Numbered from the stretch's first letter, positions 8,130 to 18,123 are shown. The stretch is DNA of 64,000 nucleotides from Hyphomicrobium sp. (GCA_002928735.1 PERL01000001.1:345077-409076); one strand, 5' to 3'. Program-made: numbers and translations. Notes: generated by a model not told the origin, from the sequence alone.

Positions 8130-11100
8130 TCAAGACTGTTTTGCTGTAGAACGTTCTACATCTAAAATTATAGCAGAACTATCGATGGTCGGGCTTCGAG
8201 AAATTTGCTCAGAAACGCCACCAACCAACTGAGAAAGCTCAACAAACCTACAGAACGCATTCACCAGCTGTATCTGGCGCGGCGTCCGGCACTCAGCTTC
8301 GAGCAGCTGCGGGGATGCCACGACAATCGAGAGGCATTTCGCCCGCGACGTCGCAACATTGAGTCGGTTCAAGCTGTAGAGGAACTCCATGCCGCGCGGC
8401 GCATCGGCATGGCTGGATGTGGCCATAGAGTAGATGGCGATGGGAGCCTCCTGCCCCTGGAACTTATCAACCGTCCCTACGCGGGCTCCCGGAATGCGCT
8501 GCTGAATCTCAAAAACCTGTGCGTTGTAGGGCGTGATGATGACGATATCGTCCAGCGTAAGCGCGGCCTCATTGCCGTCCCTATCGATCCACTTAGGTTT
8601 TGTGCCGAGAATGCTCGCAACGAGTGAGCGAACAGCCTCTGCCTCTTCTGGTGAGCAGTTCTGATTTCCGGTGTGTTCGACGGGAAGAAACCGGAGTCCC
8701 GCTCCGTTGATCGGCCCCGATGATTTGACCAGCTGAATGTCCAGCCCATCCTTTGACGCCAGCTTTCCGTCATAGAATAGTTCCGATGTGAAAGCCGTAA
8801 TGGACGGGTGAAGACGCCAGGTCTCAGCGAGGAACAGCCCCTTGTCGGCCGGCACTGTATGCGCACCATCGAGAATGTAGGATAGCGCCGAAACATCAGT
8901 CCCCTCGGGGTGCGTGCCTTTCATGGGCTGATCGAGTTGCTGCGGATCGCCGAGCAGAACGACGGTCTTGGCGGACTGGGAGACAGCAAGCACATTGGCC
9001 AGCGACATCTGCGCCGCCTCATCGACAAACAAAACGTCGAGCCGCTCAAGCGCTTCTGGCCGTGACCAAAGCCATGCCGTGCCGCCGCCAACCTGGATGT
9101 TTGAGCCCAGCGCTTGGAAGAAGACGGGATTGTCTTTCACGAGGGTCAGCATCGGCAGCGCAGGGCTTGGATCGGGCGTTTTGTGAGCGCAGCCGATCGT
9201 CATCTTCTGCTTGGTGGATTCCTTGATCACCCCATCGATTAGGTTTCGAATAACCTTATGACTGTTGCCCGTGATCCCGACGGTCTTTCCCTGACGTACC
9301 AGTTCGCAAATCATGTGTGCGCCGGTATAGGTTTTGCCGGCTCCCGGTGGTCCCTGGATTGGCAGAACGCCTCCAGAGAGATGCTGAGCCAGCCTGACGG
9401 CAGCCTCCGTCGCTGTTTCGCCATCGCATTTGAGCGGCTGCCCGCCTGTGCGCGGTGGAGATTTGAGCAAGAGATCCCGTGCGGCCTGATATTGGCCGCT
9501 GCCGGTCAGACCATGCGCCACTACATATTCAGCAAGGCGGGCGAGCGCTTCAGAGATCTCTTCGGTGCCGACGTGATCATGTTCGAAGACAGCGGGCGGA
9601 TGGGTTGCCGCGAAGGCCCCGCTCTTCTTGATATCGATTGTGCGCTTCTCAAAATCGATTGCGCAAACCTCGCCGACCTGACCACCGCCTGGAGCCGAGA
9701 CCTTCTTTTCCGTTCGAATATCAGTGTCCTGTGGCGGGAAGCTGTAGCGATGAATGGGATTGCGGGCTCTGCTACTTGGTGGGGGCGGAACAGTGGCCAC
9801 GAACTGCAAACCGCCCAATCCGGCGCGCTCATCTAGCAGATCCTCAGAATCCAAATCGCGAAGCCGGAAATACTCCCACCACGTGGCCTTCTCCTCGCGC
9901 CGATGGAAGTCGAGAATATTGGCCAGAATCCATCGCCCATGCTGTTCGGTTGTTCGCTCGGCCGGGTCGATGGGCACATCGGCGGTTAGGCTCTCGATCA
10001 GCGGCTCAATCCGCTGCAGCCATGCGTTGATTTTTTCCTGTGGCGCTCCATCTTGGCCGGGGGGCGGCCGAGGCACGTCAGTACCATTGGCAATCTGCTC
10101 AGACCGTAAGCGCTCCAGCCAGTCACGCAAACTGGAAGCAGAGCGGCAATCATCCTTATTGTATGCGCGAACAGCCTCTTTTGTATCCTCCGGGATGCCT
10201 TGTATGTCACCCAGTTCAAGCCCGGCTTGGAGCGTCGCTAAAGCCGTGCTGGCGTCGGTCAGTGGCATGTCGCGTACAAAGTCGAAGAAGGGCTCCAGCT
10301 GCTTGATCGAGTAACTCTCGACGCTGGCACGTAGCGCGCGGCGCACCACCTGATAAAGATCGACGAAGAGCCCGGCGCGGAGCATCCGGTCGATTTCTTC
10401 TTCGCGCGTTGCATAACGCCCCATCAACCGCTTGAGCGCGGCTGGCTCGTAGGGCGCGTAATGATAGATGTGAAGGCCAGGGTGCTGCTCCCAGCGCGCC
10501 ATGATGAAATCGACAAAATCTTCAAAGGCCTTCTTCTCATCAGCACGCGAGAACGCCCAATCACACTGATAGTGATCAACGCCATCGTCGCTGTAGAGAT
10601 AGCCGAACAGGTATTCGATACCATGCTCGCCAACGAAGGGATCTCCCTCGAAGTCCAAAAAGACATCGCCAAGAGATGGTTCCGGTAAGCACGTGAGCCC
10701 AAACCCTGCTTCGACCAGCAGCAGTTCGAACTTGCGCTCACCAGTCAGCCGTGCATCCAGCTGAAGACGCGCCTGCTCACGGATGCGCGTATAACTCTCG
10801 GCTGAGCCTCTATCGGGCTTCCACCCCAGAGGAAGTGGAACGGCCGCTAGTTGGGCCAGGGTTGAAACGCCGCGCGATTTGAGTTCCGCCGTTTGAATTT
10901 TGCTGATGCCGGCTACGAGACACAAATGGTCGTCATCTCTTCGCCGCTTATCGCAAGTCTGCCGCCAGCGGCAGATATCGCAATGGTCTTTTGGCTCGGG
11001 GTAGACATCGCCAGTGTCAGCCAAGGCAATGGCACCAGAGAGCCCGCGCTTTACTTTGCGGAAGTAGGCCGCACAATCAGCGTAGCGGAACCGCTGCGGG

Positions 11101-11630
11101 ACAAAGTCCGACCAGGGCGCAACAACATACATGTACTCCGGTTCGACGCCTTGAGCCTTAGTTAGAAGGTCGGCATAGAGGCAGAGCTGCAGAACGGCAC
11201 CCGCCTTCGTTTCACGGGCCAGCTTGGTGTCGATGACTTCGTAAGACCAGGCACCAAAGTCGCTGGCGCGCCCGTCAACACGGCGAAGAATATCGGCGCG
11301 CCCGACCCATCCGTTGTACCTTAGGGCCCCCTGCACGATAACGGGACTGCCAGCCGCCATCGCAGCGCGCGTATCCGCGACAGCCGTATCGTTCACCTCA
11401 ACGCCGTCGATGCGGGCGACACTAAATCCAGCAGCTTCGAGGTGCTCGATATAGGCCTGCTCATGCGCAATACCGCGCTCAGATAGGATCTTGAGAAGTG
11501 GGTCCCAGATCTGCGGTTTGGCGAGCGCACCCTCCGCGACCGCACGATCCAATGCCGTGAGATGTCGGCAGTTTAAATGTCCGACAAGATCACTGGCACT
11601 TAATTGAAACGTATCACCAAACTTTCTCAT
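8130..11630 (-). CDS. TM0106-type RecB-like nuclease fused to SF1 helicase
   Basis: 1166 residues in three parts. Residues 1-230: RecB/Cas4-like PD-(D/E)xK nuclease with D113, D134 and K136 and four Cys (C21, C217, C220, C226) placed as in an iron-sulfur nuclease. Residues about 310-500: an RNase H-like region with VFLDFEGDPF. Residues about 740-1140: Dna2/Upf1-type SF1 helicase, Walker A GPPGAGKT at 760-767 and DEAA at 870-873. The family is annotated as a TM0106 RecB-like putative nuclease; its biological role is not settled. Here it is the promoter-proximal gene of the restriction/Kiwa operon, 49 bp ahead of the half-S gene, so a role in degrading invading DNA is a reasonable inference. 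Confidence 0.88.
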   Translation of the reverse strand: MRKFGDTFQLSASDLVGHLNCRHLTALDRAVAEGALAKPQIWDPLLKILSERGIAHEQAYIEHLEAAGFSVARIDGVEVNDTAVADTRAAMAAGSPVIVQGALRYNGWVGRADILRRVDGRASDFGAWSYEVIDTKLARETKAGAVLQLCLYADLLTKAQGVEPEYMYVVAPWSDFVPQRFRYADCAAYFRKVKRGLSGAIALADTGDVYPEPKDHCDICRWRQTCDKRRRDDDHLCLVAGISKIQTAELKSRGVSTLAQLAAVPLPLGWKPDRGSAESYTRIREQARLQLDARLTGERKFELLLVEAGFGLTCLPEPSLGDVFLDFEGDPFVGEHGIEYLFGYLYSDDGVDHYQCDWAFSRADEKKAFEDFVDFIMARWEQHPGLHIYHYAPYEPAALKRLMGRYATREEEIDRMLRAGLFVDLYQVVRRALRASVESYSIKQLEPFFDFVRDMPLTDASTALATLQAGLELGDIQGIPEDTKEAVRAYNKDDCRSASSLRDWLERLRSEQIANGTDVPRPPPGQDGAPQEKINAWLQRIEPLIESLTADVPIDPAERTTEQHGRWILANILDFHRREEKATWWEYFRLRDLDSEDLLDERAGLGGLQFVATVPPPPSSRARNPIHRYSFPPQDTDIRTEKKVSAPGGGQVGEVCAIDFEKRTIDIKKSGAFAATHPPAVFEHDHVGTEEISEALARLAEYVVAHGLTGSGQYQAARDLLLKSPPRTGGQPLKCDGETATEAAVRLAQHLSGGVLPIQGPPGAGKTYTGAHMICELVRQGKTVGITGNSHKVIRNLIDGVIKESTKQKMTIGCAHKTPDPSPALPMLTLVKDNPVFFQALGSNIQVGGGTAWLWSRPEALERLDVLFVDEAAQMSLANVLAVSQSAKTVVLLGDPQQLDQPMKGTHPEGTDVSALSYILDGAHTVPADKGLFLAETWRLHPSITAFTSELFYDGKLASKDGLDIQLVKSSGPINGAGLRFLPVEHTGNQNCSPEEAEAVRSLVASILGTKPKWIDRDGNEAALTLDDIVIITPYNAQVFEIQQRIPGARVGTVDKFQGQEAPIAIYSMATSSHADAPRGMEFLYSLNRLNVATSRAKCLSIVVASPQLLEAECRTPRQIQLVNAFCRFVELSQLVGGVSEQISRSPTIDSSAIILDVERSTAKQS

Positions 11631-11774
11631 CCCACCAAGGTATGTGGTTGCTCCAGCAGGTGCAAAATCTTCGTTTCAACCGATGCGAATTATCTGTGAA
11701 TGGTTATGCCTCTGCATGTCAGGTCACCGCCGTGCAAGAGGCTCAAGACCCACGGCGTTCGTAGGAACAGCTAG

Positions 11775-12167
11775 CTAGGGAAGCATGTCCCGAGTATTTG
11801 GGGCCTCAATCCAATCGCGCAGCCAGATGCAGGCCATCTCATGCTGACATTCGGCTTCATCCCACGTGGCGCAACGCCAGACCGCCAGCTCGGGCTTACG
11901 TGCAGAGACGACGAGATGGTCCTCGTCTTCGTAGATCATCGTCTCGAACAGCTGATCGGCACCATGAACGGCATGCCCGAAGAATATCGTTGAGACGATG
12001 AAGTTGCCGAGCCTCGTCTCTGCGACGTGCTCGTAGCCATAGCCGTTGGCCCACCAATACTGGAAGCTGGCCTCGTCGCCGACATCGAACGGAGTGTGGC
12101 CATCCTCGCCTAGGGCGAAGAACTGCCCCTGTTGCTTTGATGTGAGGCGATCGTTGCGGTCTGTCAT
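11775..12167 (-). CDS. Hypothetical protein, 130 residues
   Basis: The start is placed at ATG 12167 (MTDRNDRLTSKQQGQFF). The frame is open upstream to 12320, but that part reads as low-complexity proline/glycine sequence and is probably leader. The protein is acidic with several aromatic residues (YWWANGYGYEHVAETRLG) and a C-terminal block with ECQHEMACIWLRDWIE. No domain is recognised. It sits between the defence operon and the mobilizable-element genes, on the same strand as both. A GC-rich leader with small hairpins (12260-12320) precedes it, similar in style to the leader of ardC near 29430. Confidence 0.6.
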   Translation of the reverse strand: MTDRNDRLTSKQQGQFFALGEDGHTPFDVGDEASFQYWWANGYGYEHVAETRLGNFIVSTIFFGHAVHGADQLFETMIYEDEDHLVVSARKPELAVWRCATWDEAECQHEMACIWLRDWIEAPNTRDMLP

Positions 12168-12439
12168 TGAGGCTCCGCCATCGTCATTTTCACAATGGCT
12201 CATCTCATGGAATTCGCGTTCGCTTGGGAGATCTTCGATGTTGGTCGCACCACCGGGGGGATGGAACGGGGGCGCGTCAGCGGGCCCCCTTCCCGAGGCG
12301 TCTGCAAGACGCCGAGACAAGATTGTGCTGTCCTACAGCACACATCTTGCGCACCAACTTAAGGCGGGTTTCAGAATGTCATTTTGTGGTTGCGTGGTGA
12401 GCCGATTTGGTTGCGCGGTGCGGGCATTTTCGAGCGCTG

Positions 12440-12987
12440 TTACTTGACGATTTTCGGTTTGGGCAGCTTGCGCTGTCCTGATGGCGTCGGCACGTCGGTG
12501 AACTCGGCGTCGATAGGTTCCTCGGAGCCGTGGTTCGGTTGGTCAGGTTTTCGTTTGAGGGCCTTAAACGGCCACGACCATCGCGCCACCTTAGTTACAG
12601 GCTGCGGCCGTTTCGTTTCCAAATAGGCGAGCGTTGCCTTCACATGCATGATGAAATCCGTTCGGAAGACAAAACCGCTGGAATCCCCTTGAAGCTTCAG
12701 ATTCTCCCACTGACGCGCCCAACCGCCCGGGAGCTGCTTGATCCATCGATTGCAGCGCTCAGCTTTCCACTGGAAAGCGCGGTCTTGCTAGGCTTCCTGA
12801 AGCTCGACTTCCAATGCCGCGATGACGGCGTCGATCTCTGTGCCCACGGTGCCCTCTCGAATCAGTTTCGTGATCCGCGCCGTAAAGGTACTGCCAACCG
12901 CGCATAAGCGGAAGTCTGGCGCTAGGAGAGCTTCCTGGCGGGCTAGGACTGCGGCGTGATCGGCAGCTGAGCAATTCGGCGGGCATA
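12440..12987 (-). pseudogene. Small unknown gene interrupted by one in-frame TAG
   Basis: One minus-strand frame reads as plausible protein from about 12987 to 12440 except for a single TAG at 12790-12788. Upstream of it the frame ends with GTEIDAVIAALEVELQEA; downstream it continues QDRAFQWKAERCNRWIKQL and then, after an internal Met at 12649, a Pro/Lys-rich tail with EPIDAEFTDVPTPSGQ. No start codon lies in the upstream part close to the ankyrin gene end, so the 5' end is unclear too. A CAG-to-TAG change would explain the break. The alternative is a short intact gene of 69 residues from 12649. Function unknown. Confidence 0.45.
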
Positions 12988-14328
12988 ATCAAGGCCGCGC
13001 GTTTGCGCTGCCGCGATTTCCTTTCGCAGTAATAGGTGGCCAATCGCTGATCGAGAGTCCGCCTCTAGCGCCCGCTGGGAGGGCATATACCCCTCATCAT
13101 CTAGCACTAGCACGTCAACGTCCTGGCGCTTGATCAGCGCCTTGATGGCCGGGCGGTTGAGCGTGCGCGCTGCTAGGTGGAGAACCGTACCGCCGCCCAG
13201 GGAATCGCGCGCGTTGATTCGGGGGATGATGGAGGCTAGCAGGGCAAAGCGTTCCCAATCGAAGCGATAGGGCGGGCTGTAGGAGAAGCAGCGGGCCAGT
13301 AGCGCATAGGTTTCGGCGTCGGTGTCGGTGTCCGGCAGATGTGCCGGCCGCAGAAGCTTAATCTTCGGTCCCTGCACGCGCGTCCCTTGGGCTTTGAGCG
13401 TTGCGAGCGTTTGCTCGATGAAGGCCGAGGGGTTGTTGGTGGCGAGTTCGTGTGTGAGCTGGGCGGGCTCGCCCGCGCGGTTGGAAATCGCGGCCAGCTC
13501 CAGCATGAGGCTGCCACCCTCGTCCTGCTCGCATTTAAGCGCCTTGTATTCGTGAGAGTTGTCGTCGGCTTCGACAATCCCGCTTGTGAACAGTGAGACC
13601 TGCCCGCCGCATACGTATCCCCATCCGTCCAGCACCGCGACGACACTGGGGCGGTGGAGGTCGATGGTTGTTGCGGGTAAACCGGTCGTGAGCGCGCTTC
13701 GGGGAAAGACCATCATGCGCTCTTCGACAGCAACAGCGGCCCCCAGCCCGCGTTCGGTGATCGAAAGGCGGCGGATGATGATCTCTCGTCCGGCTGTGAC
13801 GGCGCTGTAGAATTCCCCCAAAGTGCCCGGAGCGCCGTCTGCGCCGGCGCTATCACGAGAGGCCGCGAGATAGTCCCGGTAACTGGCGGCCAGCACGGCA
13901 TGCGGCCAGGGATCTTCCTTGAGATCGCCATCGGTGACGAAGCCCTTTTCCTGCAGGAAGGCATAGATGGCCATCAAGTTGGATGGCGAGGGCGTTGTGA
14001 AATGGCGCACGCGCATGCGGGCTGCGCCCCGTCCCCTTGTGACCAGCTCGCCTGCGAACCATTTCTGGAGCACGTTGGTCGTCATGGGCGCGCCTTTGTC
14101 GGCACGCTCCTGCCGGAGGGGCATATCGGCCGCCAGCCAGCGTGGATCGTCGGATTCGTCTGTCACTGTCCTGAGCCAGTTTTGGGCGGCATCGGAGTCG
14201 GTGATTTCGTGGATCAACGCCATGAGCGAGAGCGGCGAGCCACTGCGACTAGCAAGCGCCCGATAGGCAATGAGCCGCGCCTTGAGGCGTGCGGCTTGCC
14301 GCGCGGAGAACTCCTGGGGGGTTGGCAT
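12943..14328 (-). CDS. Unknown protein with C-terminal ankyrin-like repeats
   Basis: 461 residues from ATG 14328 (MPTPQEFSARQAARLKARL). The frame runs on to 14562, but that extension would overlap the divergent CHAT gene and reads as shadow. The first 350 residues match no family I recognise. Residues about 385-440 contain a GGTVLHLAARTLNRPAIKAL block followed by a second helix pair, typical of ankyrin repeats used for protein binding. It is transcribed away from the TPR-CHAT protease gene with about 94 bp between the starts. That arrangement suggests a functional pair (protease and partner or substrate), which is inference. Confidence 0.7.
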   Translation of the reverse strand: MPTPQEFSARQAARLKARLIAYRALASRSGSPLSLMALIHEITDSDAAQNWLRTVTDESDDPRWLAADMPLRQERADKGAPMTTNVLQKWFAGELVTRGRGAARMRVRHFTTPSPSNLMAIYAFLQEKGFVTDGDLKEDPWPHAVLAASYRDYLAASRDSAGADGAPGTLGEFYSAVTAGREIIIRRLSITERGLGAAVAVEERMMVFPRSALTTGLPATTIDLHRPSVVAVLDGWGYVCGGQVSLFTSGIVEADDNSHEYKALKCEQDEGGSLMLELAAISNRAGEPAQLTHELATNNPSAFIEQTLATLKAQGTRVQGPKIKLLRPAHLPDTDTDAETYALLARCFSYSPPYRFDWERFALLASIIPRINARDSLGGGTVLHLAARTLNRPAIKALIKRQDVDVLVLDDEGYMPSQRALEADSRSAIGHLLLRKEIAAAQTRGLDYARRIAQLPITPQS

Positions 14329-14422
14329 GCTTAGGGCGGGGCGGCTAGAGATCGATGGGGCTGGGACGGCAGCATAACGCTCATCGCAGCGCTTGGCAGC
14401 CCCGCATAACGGGGATCGGACG

Positions 14423-17400
14423 GTGAAGTCTGCTGATCTGCGGGAGCTTATCGAGCGCATGGCCGGCCTCTCGCTCTCAGCGCTGCGGGAGAGCCTCCCC
14501 AATATCGCCGCGCGTCGCAGTGGCCCCGAATGGATGGACCGGTTTCGGGCGGCGCAAGCCACTTTTGAGGGCGAGCCGGAAGCCTTTTGGGCGGAGACGT
14601 TGATCCGCTTCGCGGAGGGCGACCGCGCATTCCTGCACTCCCAGGAATTCTGCCTCGCCTATGCCGAGGCGCAGAACAAGCGGGGGGCTGCCCTATACAA
14701 AGCCGGCAAACGTGAGAGCCACGCAGCTAAGGCCTATTTCCGAGCCGCTAAGGCGTATGAAGCGCTCGGCCGGGCCAAAGACGCGCGCAAAGCTCTCAAG
14801 AACAGGGGCGGCATACTGGCGATTGCGGGCCTTAATCAGGGCCGTCTCGATTATCTCGATCAGGCCATACGCTCCTATGAGAGCTGCCTCGCCGCCACTA
14901 ATGAGACCGCCGAGCCTGTGCTTTGGGCGGAACTGCAGGCCGACTTGGGCTATGCGCTCAGAAGCAAGGGCCTCATCGATAACGATCGGGCCTCCTTGCT
15001 CAAGGCGGCCCGCGCCTTCGAGCACGCCGCAAGACTGACGGACAATAACGGAGCCAGCGCTGCCCTGTGGTCGCGGGCGAAGAATAGCCTCGGCGCTACG
15101 CTCTCGAAGATCGGCGAACTCGATTCTGATCCAGCACCAATCGTGAAGGCCATTGCGGCCTATCACGACGCTCTGAGCGCCCGCCCGATAGCGGAACTGC
15201 CGAACCAATGGCTCAATAGCTGGACGAACATCATGCAAGCAGAGTTTCTGCTGGCAAAATTGACCCGCGACGCCAAACGGCTTCGCCGGGCGCATGACGG
15301 GTTTCTCGTGCGCTTGAAAGAAGCCCAAGACGTTAAGTTTGCGCGTGAGCAGACGGGCCATACGTATCGGCAGCTCGCAGCCAACGCGCAGCTTCTGGGC
15401 GAGATGGAGAGAGCGCCAGACGATCTTCGCGCGGCCCTCTCATTCTATGATCGAGCCCTGGCATCCTTTTCTGCTCTGGGCATGCCGTATGCGGCGGCGC
15501 AAATGCACGCGCATAGGGCTGTGGCAGAGTTTCGTCTGGGGACCATCGCATCAGACCCTGGGATTATCGCCAAAGCACTGACGGCGCACCTCCAAACGGA
15601 AGACCGGTTCTCGCGCCGCGATCAGCCCTATCTTTGGGCCCACTGGCATCAGACTCACGGCACGATGTGCAAGACTTTAGCCCGTTTTGGACAGTCCGCC
15701 CAACATCTGCAAAAGGCTAGAGCCTCCTTCGAGCGCGCGCTTGAAGAGTACCGCCGCGAAATCTATCCGCAGCAATGGGCGGAAACGACGGCCTCGCTCT
15801 GCCAGACTCTTCTCCGAATAGCAGTAACGCCTGAGGATTGGCGGCACCTGTCCAATGTGGCCGATGATCTCATCGAGACCGTGCATAGTCTTGCCCTCAT
15901 CGGACTGAACCGCGCGCAGCAGCGCTCACTGCTTCGCACGCTGCAGGGCATAGGCGATCTATCAGCGCTTGCGCATATACGGCTCGGGGAGCCGCATCGC
16001 GCATTTGAAGCGCTCACAACGGCGCGCGCGGTAGGAAGTGATCTGGCGTTCCGCCTGGCCTCAGGAAAGCGCGATGACAACGCTCTTCCGGATTCAGAAC
16101 CCTTCCGGCGCTGGCAGTCGTTGCAGATCGCGGTCGAGCGCCAATTGCGGGACAGTCTCAATCAGGCTGGCAAGTCCCAGCCCGTCGCGGCTGAGCGGCT
16201 CGAAGAGCTGCGAGCCGCGTATCAGGAGCTGATGACCTCGCTCAAGGCCAGCGGCGCTCTGGAGCGGGAGCGAATGGATGTTCCCGCTTTCGCGCAGACG
16301 CTGTCAACTGCGAGCGCAGCGGCAGTGATTTTCGCCTCAGAGAATGGCGGCGGCATTCTCATCGTGACGCCGGGCGCAACCGCGATTCCGGCATCGGCGG
16401 CAATCGAACTTCCCCAGCTCACAAGCGGGCGACTGGAAGCCCTGCTCAATGGGGAGGGTAAGCAGAAAGGCGGATGGCTTGCGGCGTATGATCGGTATCG
16501 CACGCAGTCGAGTTCGTGGGATGAGGCCGTGGTCGAGCGGGCTGTTGCCACATGGAATAGCGAGATAGAATCCCTGCTACCGCAGCTCTGGGATCTGGTC
16601 ATGAGCCCGCTCGCGGCTTGGCTGGAGAGGGAGGCTCCAGACGTTGACGCGGTGCATCTGATGGTGCCGGGCCTGATGTCGATGCTGCCCTTGCACGCCG
16701 CGCGGCCCGCGCAAAGCGAGGCCCCATACTTCGCAGAGCGATGGGCGGTGTCGTATCTGCCCAGCCCGCGCGCGCTGATGACACGGCCAGCGTTGGGTAG
16801 GCACAGGGAGCGATCTCTACTCGCCATTACCGACCCCGCCGGAGATATCGGGGCGGATGTGAACCCGGCTTGGCCATTCTTTGCGGCACCCCACAGACGC
16901 ACCGTGCAAGGCCGTGCGCCAGACGTAGCGGCAGCGCTTGCAGGTGCAGGTGACGTTTCGCACGTGAGTTTCTTCTGCCATGGGATTTGGGAGGGCTCCG
17001 ATCCGGACTTTTCGCATCTAGTGATGGCCGATGGCTCGCAGCTTTCAGCGCAGGACTTGGCGGCGATTGATTTGCGCCATGTTGATCTCGCGCTGCTCGG
17101 GGCTTGTGAGACGGCGCTCATAGGGACACGCGGCACGCCGGACGAGTTCACTGGCCTGCCGGTGGCGCTACTCCAGGCGGGCGTGCGGTGCGTGGCCGCC
17201 TCGCAATGGCTGGTCGATGCGGCGTCCACCTATGCGCTTCTACACCGCATGATGCAGGAGCATCGGGCCGGATTATCCCCGGCGCGCGCGCTTCAGGCGG
17301 CGCAGCGCGCCTTCGTAGCGGGCGAGATGGACACCATCGAAGAATGGCCCGGCGGTTCTGCCGTCCTCTCGCGCCTGCGCACCCTGCGTCCGCTATCTGC

Positions 17401-17509
17401 GCCGGGCGTTGACGCCAAGGGACACGCAGGCTCTCGGACAGATCAGAGCCTGCCGCCCCGCAGCGCCCCGTTCTTCTGGGCGGCCTTTGCGGTGATCGGC
17501 CGGGGCTAA
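14423..17509 (+). CDS. TPR-repeat protein with C-terminal CHAT (caspase-like) protease domain
   Basis: 1028 residues from GTG 14423, preceded by GGGGA with 7-bp spacing; a TTG at 14393 in the same frame lacks a ribosome site. Residues about 60-480 are alpha-helical tetratricopeptide-like repeats (repeated Ala/Tyr/Leu pattern such as AKAYFRAAKAYEALGRAKDA). Residues about 730-1028 form a CHAT domain with the catalytic pair in place: His853 in FFCHG and Cys895 in GACETA. CHAT proteins are caspase-fold cysteine proteases; several act in bacterial immunity or cell death by cutting a neighbouring protein. Here the neighbour is a divergent ankyrin-type protein. Substrate and trigger are unknown. Confidence 0.87.
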   Translation: MKSADLRELIERMAGLSLSALRESLPNIAARRSGPEWMDRFRAAQATFEGEPEAFWAETLIRFAEGDRAFLHSQEFCLAYAEAQNKRGAALYKAGKRESHAAKAYFRAAKAYEALGRAKDARKALKNRGGILAIAGLNQGRLDYLDQAIRSYESCLAATNETAEPVLWAELQADLGYALRSKGLIDNDRASLLKAARAFEHAARLTDNNGASAALWSRAKNSLGATLSKIGELDSDPAPIVKAIAAYHDALSARPIAELPNQWLNSWTNIMQAEFLLAKLTRDAKRLRRAHDGFLVRLKEAQDVKFAREQTGHTYRQLAANAQLLGEMERAPDDLRAALSFYDRALASFSALGMPYAAAQMHAHRAVAEFRLGTIASDPGIIAKALTAHLQTEDRFSRRDQPYLWAHWHQTHGTMCKTLARFGQSAQHLQKARASFERALEEYRREIYPQQWAETTASLCQTLLRIAVTPEDWRHLSNVADDLIETVHSLALIGLNRAQQRSLLRTLQGIGDLSALAHIRLGEPHRAFEALTTARAVGSDLAFRLASGKRDDNALPDSEPFRRWQSLQIAVERQLRDSLNQAGKSQPVAAERLEELRAAYQELMTSLKASGALERERMDVPAFAQTLSTASAAAVIFASENGGGILIVTPGATAIPASAAIELPQLTSGRLEALLNGEGKQKGGWLAAYDRYRTQSSSWDEAVVERAVATWNSEIESLLPQLWDLVMSPLAAWLEREAPDVDAVHLMVPGLMSMLPLHAARPAQSEAPYFAERWAVSYLPSPRALMTRPALGRHRERSLLAITDPAGDIGADVNPAWPFFAAPHRRTVQGRAPDVAAALAGAGDVSHVSFFCHGIWEGSDPDFSHLVMADGSQLSAQDLAAIDLRHVDLALLGACETALIGTRGTPDEFTGLPVALLQAGVRCVAASQWLVDAASTYALLHRMMQEHRAGLSPARALQAAQRAFVAGEMDTIEEWPGGSAVLSRLRTLRPLSAPGVDAKGHAGSRTDQSLPPRSAPFFWAAFAVIGRG

Positions 17510-17653
17510 GCCCCAGCGTTCTTTCAGAAAAACCCACGAGTTTCGCACGAGCAAGCGCGGCTTTCGGCTGTGCGAGTTTTTGCGCTGCGGGCATCGCCCG
17601 TCCGGAACACGCGAAGAGATGCATCTCTCCTTTCACCCCGAGGAGAACACGAC

Positions 17654-18097
17654 ATGACGACCCAGAACTTTGGCTTGCCCGATGAGGGCCCGCTTCCGTT
17701 CTTTTTGAAGCGCGAACGCACGGCGGATGGAAAGACCATCCTCGTGGTGACCGTCGCATCACTCCCGGAGCTCATGCGGTCTTCGCACTACCAGCGCCTT
17801 GCCATCGCCACGGCAGCGCTGGAGTTCTCGCGCCGCAAGTTGATCGATGAGATTTCGGATGCGCTGTACGGCTTTGAAGGAAGGATGGTCTGGCCTGATG
17901 GCAGGCCGTTCGAGTTGCCGGATATCGACGATGCGTTTGGCCGCGATGGGTCTTTCCGCTGGCTCTCGGACTTCATCCGCTTTGCCGAGCGTCCGCCGCA
18001 TCAGCTGCCGCAGCGCCGCGTCATTGCTCGCTTGCGCATCATGGACCTCTACTTCCGTATCAAGCATCCGGAGCGGGCGCGGCTGATTGCGGAATAG
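17654..18097 (+). CDS. Unknown 147-residue protein, paralogue of 21247-21681
   Basis: Starts at ATG 17654 behind GAGGAG with a short spacer. It contains the block GRDGSFRWLSDFIRFAERPP and ends with LRIMDLYFRIKHPERARLIAE, both closely matched in the gene at 21247-21681. No known domain recognised. It is followed by a clear intrinsic terminator (18124-18157) and so is probably a single-gene transcript. The presence of two diverged copies 3.1 kb apart within one mobile element suggests a duplicated accessory function. Confidence 0.75.
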   Translation: MTTQNFGLPDEGPLPFFLKRERTADGKTILVVTVASLPELMRSSHYQRLAIATAALEFSRRKLIDEISDALYGFEGRMVWPDGRPFELPDIDDAFGRDGSFRWLSDFIRFAERPPHQLPQRRVIARLRIMDLYFRIKHPERARLIAE

Positions 18098-18123
18098 GCC
18101 GAAGTGAACCACCACAAGACGAG

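Noticed and set aside
16222..17229. Long minus-strand frame (335 codons) opposite the CHAT gene
   Set aside because: Composition is Ser/Arg/Ala-rich as expected for an antisense shadow, with no ribosome site; the plus-strand CHAT domain has intact catalytic motifs.
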